Part shown: positions 11,665 to 26,700 of the stretch, piece by piece
How positions within the stretch are numbered: position 1 is the first letter of the stretch
Layout of the letters: every line of letters starts with the position of its first letter
Assembly (NCBI RefSeq): GCF_964355755.1
Contig: NC_092673.1
Span: forward strand, 22,511,001-22,575,000
From: Antedon mediterranea
Lineage: Eukaryota; Echinodermata; Crinoidea; Comatulida; Antedonidae
Direction of reading: 5' to 3'
DNA: 64,000 nt
Position numbers and translations under genes: made by a program
Notes under the pieces: generated by a model
What the model was told of the DNA's origin: nothing
Databases searched by the model: none
The model's input: only the letters and a program-made list of their open reading frames with translations

Positions 11665-12360
11665 GACTATTTATATTACATAAGCAAAATCAAAGATCAT
11701 CACACAATCTACATGTTCAATAACATAACTACTGTATTAAGTTGCCTATTTGACTATGGTAAAAAAGATAGTCTATATATTCTATAGGCTAAATTAACAT
11801 CATGGCAAATATTTTAATTTAAAAATCACAATCAAAATAATTAAAACATTTATACAATATTATAATTTGTACAATTTCTATATTACGATTTTAGGCATGA
11901 TTTGGATTCTTTTTCCACAATTTATTTATTTTCTACATTTACATTCTCACTATACACTAATTATACAAATTATTATCAAACATTAACACAATCGTATCTC
12001 TATTTTATCAGGTATATTTGCACAGTCCCGATAGACGGAGCCGAAGGCACCAATTATCAATCTGAGAATAATATATAAATCTCTATGATAAAATTTACTT
12101 GAAAATATCAAGTTTTTATATTTATATTTTAAATATCTATATACAATAGGAAACATTTTCTCCAGTGTAGCATCTATCAAGGGCAATATCTGCATAAACA
12201 GACAACACCATATAGATAATATACCCGATAAAAAACAATCGCATATTTTTAATAAAAGTTTACATACTAATTGTTGGTTTGGAAAAAACAACATTTCTAA
12301 TAATGTCCCCTATAGTTTGTGTGTGATATGTTTCTACGAAAATGTCTGAGTTCATTGTTC

Positions 12361-12490
12361 TTAAGCTCTGTCTACACTACAACATTATTAGTTTATTTTT
12401 TTATACTGGGTACCCATATACATGGTAGTGATATGATATCATCATGTCCATATATGGGCACATCACTTCTTTTTTTTCACAGACAGTACT
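12361..12490. mobile_element. MITE (CTCTGTCTACACTATCAAA family), copy 3, right end lost
   Basis: It has a clear left end (AAGCTCTGTCTACACTACAA) and family interior (CATGTCCATATATGGGCACA). The right inverted end is not recognisable except for ACAGACAGTAC near 12480. Confidence 0.7.
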
Positions 12491-13854
12491 TTATATAATG
12501 AAATTATCAAATAAAAATGGATTTAAAAACAGTAATAGGGAGATTTCAATTTGAGATGACCAATGACTAAACTAGGTCAGGTCAATCGATGTGTTGTCGG
12601 TCATTGTCAGGTTCTAGAAATCACCAAAACTTTGTCAAAGTGACCTGAAGCGAGGGAACAAGTCCCACTGTCTTCACACTTTGGTTTTCTGTTGTACGTT
12701 GCAAATCAAAAGCTCTGTAATATATCCTTACAGATTATCGATCTTAAAGATTACTATTTTTTCTTGCGATCAACACACTACTTAACTCCTTGCGGTTACA
12801 GCACTGAATGTCGCTAAAACAATTCTTAAGAATTTCTGTTCCTTTAAGAATTGAAAAAACATAATTAAGTATGAATGATACTACTTGAACAACACCTACA
12901 TGTTGACATATCTATAGAACTAACTAACTATTAAAGAACAATTTGTTTAATTAAGAAATAATTATTAGGAGTATCAGCAGACCTATGATAAAATAGGTCA
13001 TTTGCACAATAATACATCACCATGGAAACTAATGCAGAATCCATAGTAATACCGACATCATAAACACAACAACTATTTTATCATCACAGAATTTTCAGTG
13101 GGTGGAAAATTAAGATATTAATGAGAGTTACAATACCGGTATCAAAAACAAAGAATAATTATGGATATAATAATTATTAAGAATAAATATAACTGGATGG
13201 AAAACATGATATGATTAAATATATGTCAGAATTACACAAAATACTGATAAAGTACTGTAAATGTTTTTAAAATAGCCACATTATAATTATTTTCTTTAAT
13301 TTCTATTAAAATCAATGAGTTTCATTTATTTGGTAATTCTATTAGCGCCTAAGAAATTACTTTTATGCGACATACAGTATTCAAAATATGCCAAATGTGA
13401 CCCGTAGAAAATGTTGATACCAAAACATTTCTGGTTTTCAGAGATTATTGTTTCAGGAAAATTACTGTACTCTACTTGTACAATATATTCATAAAATATT
13501 CAGCCTTACTTTTACTGTTTAGCATTTTTTTTTTATATATAGAACAAATACCATAACAACTGTGCATTATGTTGGTTTTATATAAAAAATCTTTCATGTT
13601 TCATAAAATGATATTAGAAAATTACATATTTCTAAACACACTGTACCTGTATCTCTAAGAAATTAGACTATACCCTGTAAAATCATTAAGTATTTTCTAA
13701 AAAAAGTTTATTTTTAATAAATATAAAAAGAGTTCGAAAGATTGTAAATATAAAACTGACTAGCCACATCAAATAGTCTAATGGTATGCTTATGTGACCT
13801 TTAAACTGAAAGAAAATTCAACTCAACTGAAAGGTACTAGTTTTTGTGCAAGAG

Positions 13855-14075
13855 CGTTTTATGGTGGCGCTTATGTCGACTTTCGAGCACTGAACGGAAC
13901 TGATTGCTACTAGTTGCGGTTAACAATACCTCATGTGTGACAAGCTTCAAACTTTTCAGTTTCATAAAAGTAGAACATGATCAACACAACTCAACTGCGA
14001 TTATGACATATTTTGTGCGATAACTATGGTCAGTTGCTCAGAGCATTATGTCGACACAGCTGAGCTGCATTGAGT
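13855..14075. repeat. Imperfect inverted repeat around TTATGTCGAC
   Basis: GCGCTTATGTCGACTTTCGA with GAGCACTGAACGGAACTGA on the left, and TTGCTCAGAGCATTATGTCG with ACACAGCTGAGCTGCATTG on the right. A related TTATGTCGACACAGAAATGG word occurs at 58427. Possibly a small decayed DNA element. Confidence 0.4.
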
Positions 14076-14761
14076 CCAATGTAAAATAAGCCCATTTTAC
14101 ATTTTACATCTTCATACACTGTAACAAATAAGTACACTAACTAGTAAATGACTGTTCGATAATGTTTACCTATCATCTAAACTTTGTATAGAATCTAGTA
14201 AGAGATTATATATATATATAATACTAAAGTTGGAATCATTGCCCGATTCATTATGAAGTCACAACTGAAACAAATGGTATATTTATGCTGAATATCCTCC
14301 ATCCAAAACTTGTTTTATGATTCTTCTGCGAATCTCATCATAAAAACAACAATGTTTGCCAGAGTACATTTGAATTTAAAGGTTTGAACATTGTCCCATT
14401 GTTTAACTAAATTTTCTTCATTGTAGTGTTTAACATAAACTGGCAAATCTGGTAGTTTAACATCGCAAAGCAAACTAAATGGCATTCAGAGTGTAGAAAG
14501 CATTCTCTGGTACGGCAGTAAAACAAATGACTTGAAGGTACCTGCACGTGTCTTGTAAGGAGTGTACAGAATTTTAACATGGTCTATGTTGATGATGAGG
14601 AAGAAGACCAATGAACTGTATTTCAAGGAGAGGGGCATCTTGGATCTTGCACATGTCCTATTAACATATCTTCTATAAACACAGTATGAGTCAAACTCAC
14701 ATCTTCTTGTTGCAGACACTTTACACATTATGTAATTATCCTTCTATAAATACTGCCTTCA

Positions 14762-17700
14762 TCAGCTTCTAGCGGACAGTGGAAGAATTTTAATTATCAG
14801 TCTCTCATTTTCTAAAATGATATCATAGACAGCATCAATTGATTTACCGGAAACCGCAACATCGTTTATCGATAGTATTTCATCTCCTACATGAATTAAA
14901 CCAAGCAAGATTTTCTCTGGATGGCCATCACTTAATCTTGTGACAAAAACACCTGAAAAATCAAAGTTAAAACGTTAATAACAAGATACAGAGCGTTGCA
15001 AACTCCAGAACGGGTAAAATGAGAAAACGGATCAAGAATTGTGATTCAAGTCCGAATCCTGTAAAAAATTAAACAAAAACAGACAAATAAACCAACATAT
15101 TGGTAGAGGTGATAAATACAATGAAGAACACCAGAGAGGATTTGAACCAAAGACATGGGATTGGTAGGATGGATAAACTATTTTATATTGTATCGTGCTT
15201 ATAAACTAAGTCTCATTTGAGGCTTAGAGAGTGGAGTTGAAAAACTTACACTAGGTCAAGATTGAACCCTGGACCTTGGGATTGGAGACAAGCATGTTAA
15301 CCATCAAGCAACAGCTCAACTACATAATATTGTTAACTGTTCTTACCAGCTTCAGAATTACATTTTCCTTTTGCTATATAGAATCCAAACGGTCCACTTG
15401 GCGGTTTTACCAGCTCAATTACTTGGGTACCATCTTCATTAAGTTGTAATAAACGCCCAACCTTTCGTAAATGAGTGGGGACCGTGACATCTGTCTCAAA
15501 GGTTGATCGTCGCGGTCGGGTATAACTTGAGGTAGATGAAAAACTTGTGACACTACCAGACCTAAAGATTGTAAGTCAGAAAAAAATACATTAAACAATA
15601 ATTTGTATAGATTTACTGGATTTTACAATATAATACAGTTCAAAATCCTTGTAGCATATGATATAATAATAGTCATTTATATGAAAAGGCAAATTCCTGA
15701 AGAAAATGTTGTGTACGATAGTAGCTGGAACTAAGTAAGCAAACAGCTATCAAATCTAGTTCTTATACAAGAAGACTTGTTCAAGCACTAGAACCATGTA
15801 GAAGGATAGCCATTAAGCAACGAAGGGGCTAATGGGTGTAGTGATTGACCTTTGACTAACTCGTATTCCTGACATTGAGGATAGGACACCTTAGTCATGG
15901 GCAACCTTAGACTTGTATTGCTAGATATCTCTGTGCAATTTATGTTTGTATGTTAGGTAAGGTAGGTAAGTAGGATAAAAAGAATGCGTTCTGAAAGAAG
16001 TAGTCTACAGATATATAATTCATCTACTGTACACATCAGACACAGATGGTTGTCAGCCATCAGTAAATGGTAGCAGAATTTAAACATGGCAAACATCAAA
16101 ATGTGCATGATCTAATTAGAATACATTAAAATAAAACTAATTGACACCCTGAATATAATTTAAGACACTTCATGGACTATACCATTTGTGGAGAGGGATG
16201 TTTTTACGAACATTTCTACTTTTTGAGTCATATCTCTATTGTCGGTTTATCCAGGTAAGCTAGGCAAGAAATAGACTGGAACTGACCTTTCTCTGGAGAA
16301 TACATCACTACTTGAAGCTGACCTTTTAAACTTCTTTCCAATAGATGTTGTTATTGATCTAAGTGAAGGTGATTTTCTCATCTGAAATAAGCACATAGAG
16401 ATAATAAAATCAAAGTAATGTTATAAAATAGCATCCTTATTATATAGAGCTTGTTATCACAATGGCCTTGCTGTTAACACTTTCACCGCCAGGCATTCAA
16501 TAAAGGAAGTACCCCTCACCGCCAGCCATTTTAGATAAATTTACCTGTTTTTCAAAGCTCATAGCAAAGGTGTTTGTAATCAGAATAACATGCAATATAC
16601 ACTCAAATAATGAGATAGAAATAAACTTTCCAATGGCACAAACACTTTATTGAAATAAAACTGTAATACCACATAATTGTACAAAGAACTTGGCTCACTT
16701 TTAGCACTTTAGGCTCAATCGGAGAACAAAGCAGAGATAATGAGGTTTTTAGCCTGGCTGCACTGTCTGTCAGTGTCACGTTTCTCAACCTATTCTACAA
16801 ACTAGCCTAGGCTAGGCTAGCTAAATTATCTCCAATTATTTATTACATTTTATAAACCAGATTTAGGTACAAATATACCTTCATCATCTGGGGATAATAA
16901 ATACTCATTTTCAGAGTCAGAGTCGGCAAATATTTCTGCAATTGCTTCGTCTGCAGTAAAGCACATTATGTTGTTGGATACGAATAGGACGCGATGTAGG
17001 CCAGCTGGGTTAATGGCACTAGGGGTTAATAAAGTATCAAAATATTTACAGTCCAGATCGATTTGGATGTTGAAATTTCTCCATGCGGTCCATATATACC
17101 TGATCTAACAAATTGTGCAATAAAAAGTCAAAGACGAAAATTTCCGTCTTTGGCGGTCTGGCGCTAGGCATCGAAAGACGGAGATTTCCGTCTTTGGCGG
17201 TGAAAGTGTTAAGGCAGATACGCTGTAATGCAAAGCTGGAAAAGGTGTGTGGGAGGGAGTTTTGGTTAGCAACATAAGGTATGGTTCTAAAAGTTCTCCG
17301 TACACTATTTTCCTATGTGCACAACTGTCATTGTAGGCTACGCAGTGTACCGCAAATGGCAAAGGCCCATGGTTTAGCACTCTAAGGAGCCCTCCAACGC
17401 TGGTTAGTTGCGTTAGGCCGCTCATGCTCCGAGTAGGTTTAGCCAGTAAGCACCCCAGACCTAGTTCACATTGACCCTGCCAAGAAAATGACTTGACCCT
17501 TTGGAGAGGAGCATTTTATTGAAAATGATTGAATCCACCTACTGTATAAGTCAATTGAAAAATATAAATTTAAAAATCAATAATTATTATACATATTGGT
17601 TTAAAATTTATTACTAATACAGTTAGTATTAAATGGTGTCACCTTACCTTAGGTGGTTCATCTACTGTATTGGGTTTATCAAGACGATCTAAACTCAAGG

Positions 17701-20700
17701 CTCTTCGCATCGATGAGAACTTCTTCTTGGTAGCACGTCCTAAACTGGACACCTTCTCCGAGAGAGAAGCACGTGAAGCAAGTGAAGAACGAGAACCGCT
17801 CAAATTACTCTGACGACTTAAGTCACTATGGAGATAAAAAAATGTTAACCTGATTAAAATATTTTCTTTCACTTCTTTTTTCAACATACACCTATTATAA
17901 TTTTACAAGGATAGGAGGTGCCTGAGAAGGCTGAGATTCAAATCCATTAGTTGGAACTCTGGTTAGCAACGATTACAGTACTGCATTACAGAGTACACTT
18001 ACATTTTTTCCCTTTTCTTGATCTTATTTTCATAGCACTTCAAAAGTTTTCCACTAACCATTATTATTTTGTTTATTATTCAATATATTTAATTTTAAAG
18101 TTAGAATCCCATCAACAGAGTAGTAGTATTATTTTTCTAGTAAAAATAATATTCATACATATAGCTCTATACAGTATAATGCTATAAAAAAACAAAAGAA
18201 ATACAGATGCTCTAAAGCACCTAATCCCATATCGCCTGTAACCATTACTATTAACTTAATGGAAATAATACCAAATGTATAGCAATTAACATGATGTCTA
18301 GTGGCTATTAAATTACCATTTATACATTAGTAAGTAGAACATTTCTGTACAGTAATGTCTGTAAGGCATAACAAACTACAAGAAAATATTGTCAAATAAT
18401 ATTCAAAGGATTCATTCTCTAGATCACCAAAATAAGAATTAGTTATATTGGATCTGCACACCCTGTACATTCTGCATAACTACCCACTTGAAAATTACTC
18501 TCCAGAAAACTATCCTATTAAGTCTATGAGTTATTAAATACCAGTTTCAATGTGATAGAACATACATTTATATATATATAGCTACAAAGTGATAACCAAT
18601 TTAAAATTGTGTCTTTCCAACATACATGTTAAATAAAACACTATTGTAAGTGAGATATTGCAAGCAAATAATAATGTATTTATAAGGTAACATCTTCCAG
18701 AAAAAAAGTAGCAGAACAAATTTGTTATCTGATAGGACAGTGATTAATTCACTATTGGTAATCCTTGGCCACATTGCCTAAAGACATAAAATAATAAATA
18801 AATAAATAAACTGAAAAGTGAAAACAAAAAAAATTATATCATACAATTTTCATTAAAAAATTACTACAAATAGTATTAGCATTCAATCTGCTGATAATTA
18901 GAAATTTATGAAATTTGAACTTAAAACCTACAAATAATTCAAGTTTATCAGTTAGTGAGTTCCATGTTTTTGGACTTGAAGTTATCATGCTTGCCAACTC
19001 CAGCAATTCATAAATATAATCAGATTTGTTTCTGGTTTAAAATTATGAACTGAAATAAAAGTTTGACAATATATATCATATCAATTAATTAGATTATTTC
19101 TGATTTTGTTTTGTTACTTTTTTAAAAAATTATGGTGTTTTTTTTTATGGCATTAGAAATCTTAATTCAAATTTTAAGTATATCATAAAATATTTAAATA
19201 GCTTTTCCAACTAATTTCTGATAGTATGACCTTGTGTCTACTTTCATTATAATTGTACTATCAATTTTAAACTTTATATGACCCTAACTTAAAATTAGAA
19301 ATATGAACACAACAGTCGGCGCTTCTGTACTACATTTATCTTCAGGCAATAATGAAGATCAAACAATTACTATACTCTTTCTAGTTATTTTAACTATTTA
19401 TAAATTAACTGTTTGTATCATTCCAAAATACAAAATATCATATAACCACAGTGAATGTTGTGTGAAAATGAACATTGTATCATGTTTAGATAAAAAAGTA
19501 AAGAAACAACAATGATGATGAATATTATGATTTAAAGATGACGATAACAACCAATGATGATGAATATTATGATTTAAAGATGACGATAACAACAATGATG
19601 ATGAATATTATGATTTAAAGATGATAATAATAACCAATGATGATAATAATATGATAACGACGATGATGATGATGATGAATATTATGATTTAAAGATGATA
19701 ATAACAACCAATGATGATGAATATTATGATGAATAATATGATTTAAAGATGATAATAACAACCAATGATGATAATAATATGATAATGACGATGATGATAA
19801 TGATTATGAGTTGATGGTGACAATGATAATGATGATGATAATGAGGTGATGACAATGATGATGAAATGATGATGATAATGAGATGATGATAATAATGATG
19901 ATGAGATAATGATGAACAACAGTCCTCAGTAATGGTCATATATATATTTGTAGTAAAAATGTAACTTTATTAAAGTACACTATGACACAAACAAAGTTGA
20001 TTCCCACTAAAGAAAAAACAATTATGATTAAAGATGATATAATGATGATGATGAGACAATTATAATTGACAACAGCAATAATGACAGTGATTATATCATG
20101 GTTAGATAAAAATGTAATTTCTAGAATAAAAGTAATTTCCTTTTCTTTTAAAACAGCTAAAAATTGAAAAACTTAAATAATAAATTGTGGTATAATAATG
20201 CCTCTATAAAATAAATGTATTCCAATATGGATATTACTTAAGAATAAAACAAAAAGCAGCACAAACTAGCATGAGAAATTTACAATAAAATAAAAATCTC
20301 AACATCTGAATAAATTATATGCATACTCCAAGTAAAAGACGACGTCACAGCCGGCCGGCATTTCTAAGACACGTCTGACGACCATCATTCAGAAATGCTG
20401 CACATTATTAACCTACTTTATAAAAAATAATTACGATACCTAAGCACAGACCGATAACGAATCCTTAAAGTCCTCCTGACGTCTCTCGTATTTCTCTGTA
20501 TAAGCTCCATCATATTAAATATGATGATAAAATACAATGAGGGAACATAAAAACATATGTCTACGCTATATACAACATTGTTGACACCTCGGGTACAGCA
20601 AAACCATATGCATCTGTTTTCCGCCCCTTTCTTTTGATGAATAAAAATTCAGGAAAACCTGTCTACTGATCAATATATAAACAGTGGAGGTATTATCAAG

Positions 20701-23700
20701 CTGAAATTACCATGCTCATGGATATTCATGAGCCTGTACAATACAAGGAATGTAACAGATGAGCTCTGTTACGCATGAGTGACTCTGAATATTAGATCTG
20801 CTACACGAGAGACGTGAAAATGAGCTAAATTATAAATATCCTGAAATTCACCACTTTGAAGCCGTAAACAATTATCAGACGTGACCATGCATCATTTAAA
20901 TTTAGTTTCTCAACATATTTATAAATTGATACATTATATATTTGTATTGTTTTTAAACGCCCATTATACTATAGGAATAACCTCTTTACAGTGAGTCATA
21001 CTAATCAATACATAATTATCGAATGTTATTCAGAAGCTCTATTTTAGTTTAAAATATATTTAAACAGAACTAATTAGTTTTTAATTAACAAATGGTTATA
21101 ATGACCTGGTATTAAGTTTGCATTAGAATGTTTAAGACAATTTGCTAGCCTATTAATTATGTATACCAGTCATCCATGCATGCTACAGACAATGCCATAT
21201 ATAGGTAACATTCTTGGATGGGAAGCTTGCTATTGTCTGCTGTTAATATTATTACACAGGGAATATATTCTGCTGGAGCAAGGCAATTGATATGCATAAT
21301 AACTGGAAGGTTAATTTACGCCAACTCCTGTTTGGTGTTAATGAAACGGAAATAAATTTTTGGGGTTCATTTCTATTTAAAGGCTAATATTACAGTGGTT
21401 GTATGATAATACTTTTAGTGAATAAATAATTCATCAAAATTATTTTTACATAAAAACTTCAATATTTTTTATACATGGTACAAATACAGCATTTATACTA
21501 AATATCTAACAAATTCATATATACTCCCATCTTTGTATAATTACTATTATCTGCATAATTAATAGTTTTTGGAAGACATTGACTGTCCTGTATTTATGTA
21601 AAAAAGAAAGCCTATAGTTCAGATTTTTATAAACCCTTACAGTTCTATTTCGTCAGTGTACAGAAGATAGTGGAGGCATGGACCTACAGGACTATTAGGT
21701 CCATGGTGAAGTTTAATCAAAACATTTTTACAATTATTGTTACTTTTGGTTCAATTAATTAATTTATTAACAATTAATAGAAATTTGAATGCAACTTTTA
21801 CCTACTACACAATCAATTAAAGTAGAATTTAAGTAGTTAATAAATAGTTAATTAATGGATATATTTTATGCATCCCGTAACTGGAGAGTTTGTGCACACG
21901 CTTTTCGATGCGTATGAAATTAAAAAAAATGTTGTGTTTTGTACTACTGTATTTTATTTTTTAAAGATGAATAGTAAACATTTCTGATAGAAATGACAGA
22001 CAGACAACCATCATCGCAAATGAATGTATATAATATTATGAATAATCAAATGTGTTATGAAAATTATCAATGTGTATGGAGATTTGAATTGCATGGGAGT
22101 GCAATGTAATTCTCCTAAAATAAACGATCTAATTCTTGAACTAATTGCTGTTACAGAAATAATCACCTGACACATTAAATAATTCTCCAATATTTAATAG
22201 TTCTATCTGCAGTCAAGTTTTAGAATGCTTGTTAAGGAAGCCAATGCATCTGATAAAATCTGCTCAAATGAAAACCAGTTATCAGAATGTCCAATGAGAT
22301 GGATAAGAAGCGGAAACAAAATGTAGGTAGAGCACCTGCACTACTTTAATTGATGTCTGAATTGTGATGATAGATTGATCCATTTACATTCAATCAGTGG
22401 GGTTATGCCTTTCAATTGGACATTATGCATTTCATTATAAAGAAAAACAACTTCAGGCTGACCTATTGAGTTAGATTGATATGCATAACATTGGAGTGAA
22501 ATCGTTGAACCTAAATTTGTTTTAATCGCCAATAACTAATTATCTAACTCAATTTAATTAGTAAACAGGGTTACAATTACATCAGGTGGTTAAAATCAGT
22601 ACCGAAAGTACGAACCAACTTTATATACCATCGAGTAAAAATTGTGCAATATACGTAACTTACATAAATTTATATATAGATAACTAATTAATTAAAATTG
22701 CATAATTTTATTCCATAAACTATTATTCTTTGAGAAGCATTTAAACTTTTTAATTGCATCAAAATTAATTCTAGTAAAACAAAGAGTTACTGAGAGGTTA
22801 TTTCATGTGTAAGAGGGCGATATTTTAATAATTTGGGAAAATGTCCTCTGGCAGTGTAAATGCATGAAACTTGTGTCAATCCCTGGGCTATTTAATTGAA
22901 AAGTTTGATTAGCAATAATTGATAATCAAATAATCATAATTTTGTAAAACTGCACTTTTTGCTTTATCATCAATCAAGTATACAAGATACAGTACCTAGA
23001 CATTACATGGGATTGTTTTTAGCTCCAGCTGTCAGTGTCAGAATGAAACCTGAATAAGAATGTCGGAGATGAGAGAAAAGGATTCATACCATTTACTAGT
23101 TCCCCTTGCATTTTTAGCCAGCCATATATTACAAAAGAATGGAAATATTTTACCTGTCTACCCAAGAATCACGATCCCAGCTACTTTCTTCACAGGCATT
23201 CAAAAGTCCATCATCAAATACATCATTAAGACACGGATTACTTGAAATAGACCAGCTATCCTGGCCGACCATCTGCCGTGAGGGAGTTAAACGTCGTTCC
23301 GGGGGTTGAGATGATGACCTGTGTTTGCGTGACTTGTCAACTTTGGAGTAAATTGGTTCAGCCGGCGGTTTTGCACTTATTCTTGATAGTGAATCTAAAA
23401 ACAAATGAATAAACAGTTTTCTATCATATTGGTTACCAACCACCCATGTGTGAGTTGATGCAGGGTGACCCACACCTTAATTTTATCTTTGTACAAGATA
23501 CATATATTCTGTATATCCTTACAACTCCCAAAGAATTGTAACAAGACTTTATTTATTTGTTTATGTAGAGTATCTTGTGTATATGTTTGTTAAAAGGATA
23601 GTGAATGAATTCGCTTATGGTTATCCTTGGCAATTTGTAATATATAAAAACAAACAAAAATCAAAAGTCTGTGACAAAACAAAAGAATGTAATGTAATTA

Positions 23701-26700
23701 TTACCTCTAATTGATGTGCCACTGTTGCTGTTGGATCTGTTTTTTCTCCCTCTGTCTAGACTAGATGATCGCCCTCTGTGAGAACTTTTGTTTGCCAAAT
23801 ACAACGACTTATCATCACTATCCTGACGAGAAAGACTAGATCGACCTGAGTGATTTGAACCCTTCTTTTTATGTGTTTTTGAATCAGTTTTACCATTGTT
23901 TAGGTCACAAACAGGGTTACTGTAGGAATTATAAGAACTATGTCTCCGTGGATGTGGATTTAATGATGGTGCAGTTCTTTTGGGTTCGCCTGGTTCTTTC
24001 AAAATAGATCCATTGTGAGAGGAAGTCCGCGAACGTGGCCGGCTGGTACACCCATCAGAATCTGTGTCCTCAAATCTGACAGAGCGACATGGTGATTCAG
24101 TTCTGTTTGATTTACTATTTTGGCGCCCTCTGTAGGCTGGGTTACTATAGTCTGAAGTATCGGAGAGAGATTCATTTATATCTGTGTTCATTGAGTCTTT
24201 ATTGTGTTTTGAATGTGCGTTACTTCTTATAGGTGTATCCTGAAAATATTCATGTCTCACAGTTTCTGATTCCATTGTCAATGATTCTGTTGAACTGGAA
24301 TGTTTTGGTCTTGCACCTTGTTCAAGCCATGAATCTACAAAATTTTCATTTTGAGACCTGCGAAAAAAAGAACACATTGAAGTCATATGCTTAGCTTATT
24401 TAGGCGGATTGCCACCACCTAAAATTTAACAGCCATTTCTTTTTGAAAAAGCAGCAGCTGATATAAACTACTTTAAAAAGAATGACTATTTATATTTTTC
24501 TTTTTTATCATTTAATATATAATGCTTGATCCGCCCCTGGAAGAGCCATACATATCTTCGTACCATGACTCGACAAAGTGAATGCAGACAATGATATAAT
24601 ATATACCACCAACAACTTATCTTTTAAATAATACTAGAACTTACTCATCCGACTTGACGTATGGCTGTATGTTATGGTCTGCTTTCATTGGTCCCATAAC
24701 TGGTTTCTTCACGGAGCCACTCTGTGATCCATGGGAATCTCGTCTTTTCTGAAGCATACGTAATGCCTCTCTCGAGGGCGCCAACTGTTTATGCTGTGAT
24801 GATTCCCGCCTGTGAAGAGAGCAATGTTGGTACTACTCTAAATACTGTGTTTTTGAAGTTACAATATTTAAACAAAGTATATACACAGTAAAATATAATA
24901 TTTGTAAACAGTGAACAAACTGTAATAATTACAACATTAATTGAATTGTGGGATGTTCCCACTTGAGGTTTGTGGACTGTACCATTTAGAGAGAGGGGTG
25001 TTCAATGAATTTTCTACTTTTCGAGTATATCTCGCTCTTCGAGGAGAAATATGGCATTTATCGGTTTATCCAGGTAAGCTAGGCACGAAATAGACTACAA
25101 CATTAATTCAGTGAAAAATGATTACAAATAAAACATTTAAACAAAGAAATAATAAATAGTTTTGAAAAAGCAAATGTCACGTCAACAAAATTTATTTATT
25201 TCTTTAATGTAAAAGGTTCAATTATAATAAGTAATTAATTATTATTGAACTAGAACTTGGCAATGACTGACAGGACTGTAACAAGTGTTATCAATATCAC
25301 AATATACCACAAATATAAACTTCTAAATTGCTTGTTTTGGCTTGACCAAACAAAGCAAAATTACAGTATCATATCATACTAACTATTGATCTGAACTACG
25401 AAAAGAATTTTAAAGTAAACTTCCCACAACAACACAATCTTCAGTTGAAAATTCAAGAGGTACCAAGGTACTGTAAGCATTGACACTGCAATTTTGACCA
25501 CTCTATGTCCAACTAATTAAATTGCCCTATGACCAGATATTTACCCAGACCTGTGACAGCGCGTGTAAAGGACTTCCGTTTGTTTCAATTTAGCATTATT
25601 AAGTATGAATTACCTACAGTTACCATGATAATTGATATGCAACCTTGCTTAAATGAACCTACTGTGTATCTCCATCAGGATAAACGGTCTACGTCTATTA
25701 TACTTACAGTACAGTACCAGACTTACACATTTGATATAAAAATAAACGACGAACATCTGCCTGCATTCATTCTAAGACCTGCACAAGTGATCCATCACAT
25801 CATAAACACATCAAATACTGGTATCAAGATCGTTGCTGACCAAATATTTTCCGCCAGGAAATCCATGGATTTAATCCAACAACCAATTAGTCATCACCAT
25901 ACAGATGGAAGACACCAATTTATATTCCATGTTGACAATATTCCAGCATCCTTTATATTCCCAACGGAATCGAAAACTGAACACAGCTTTCTAAAAGCAT
26001 ATGGGGTTTTACACTAATTGCTGAATAAAAACATGGAATGTGCTAATGGCTCATCATTAACAAGTTCACAATGTTAAAAGAAATTATCTTGACATTTTCA
26101 AACACATCCTCAATCCATCCAGAACAATATGTTCAAATACTCAGCTTGTTGTCCACAAAATATCATAAACGTCTCAAATCTACATTTTATTTCCCAAAGG
26201 AAATGCATTCAATAAACAACTACCAGCTCATAATTAGATGTCCCTAAAAAGTAATTATCCATGAGATCAACATCATCAACAACGTTGTAATGACCAGTTA
26301 TACTACTGTCTCTAATAATATCAAGACTTCTGTTTTAATAGCTGGTACTCCGATAATTCAATGAAAGAATATTACGTTTTTTATGAATGACACTCAACTG
26401 AATGAAAAGTTGTTTTCAACAATGATTTTAACAATCTTTAATCCTTTGAGTGGCATACTGCAGTCAGTAAAGACAAATTTGAATATTGTACTTGAGAGTA
26501 TTGAACAAAGTGTCCATAATCAACTTCTGCTATCAATATCCATGTAAAATCAGTTTTTAAATAATTCCAATTTACAGGAATCTTTTCCCAGAGCCCAATA
26601 AGCATAAATAGCTTCAATAGATTAGTTCCACTGACATACTGTACATATAATAAGTTGCAGAGAATTCATACTCTTTAAGACTTAAAAATAGAAACGTTGA

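Larger units (their letters stand above)
11336..14761. other. Intergenic spacer between the converging sialyltransferase and PDZ-protein genes
   Basis: No gene is supported. The two flanking genes point towards each other, so the right part (about 13700-14761) should hold the 3' UTR of the PDZ gene; a minus-strand AATAAA is present near 13707. The spacer contains two MITE copies (11533 and 12361) and an inverted-repeat patch at 13855-14075. Minus-strand frames at 11983-12294 and 14486-14728 show no motif and are probably chance. Confidence 0.5.
17826..23153. other. Intron 6 of the PDZ gene
   Basis: A 5.3-kb intron without supported exons. It contains a LINE remnant (18836-18990), an ATGATG-rich tandem array (19505-19925), a SINE tail fragment (18735-18785) and a dispersed repeat copy (22495-22690). 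The remainder is plain AT-rich sequence. His/Leu-rich minus-strand frames over 19400-19940 are translations of the array. Confidence 0.7.

Noticed and set aside
11983-12294. 103-codon minus-strand frame
   Set aside because: AT-rich hydrophobic chance frame with no homologous motif, lying in a spacer between converging genes.
19398-19939. His/Ile/Ser-rich minus-strand frames
   Set aside because: Simple translation of the ATGATG repeat array.
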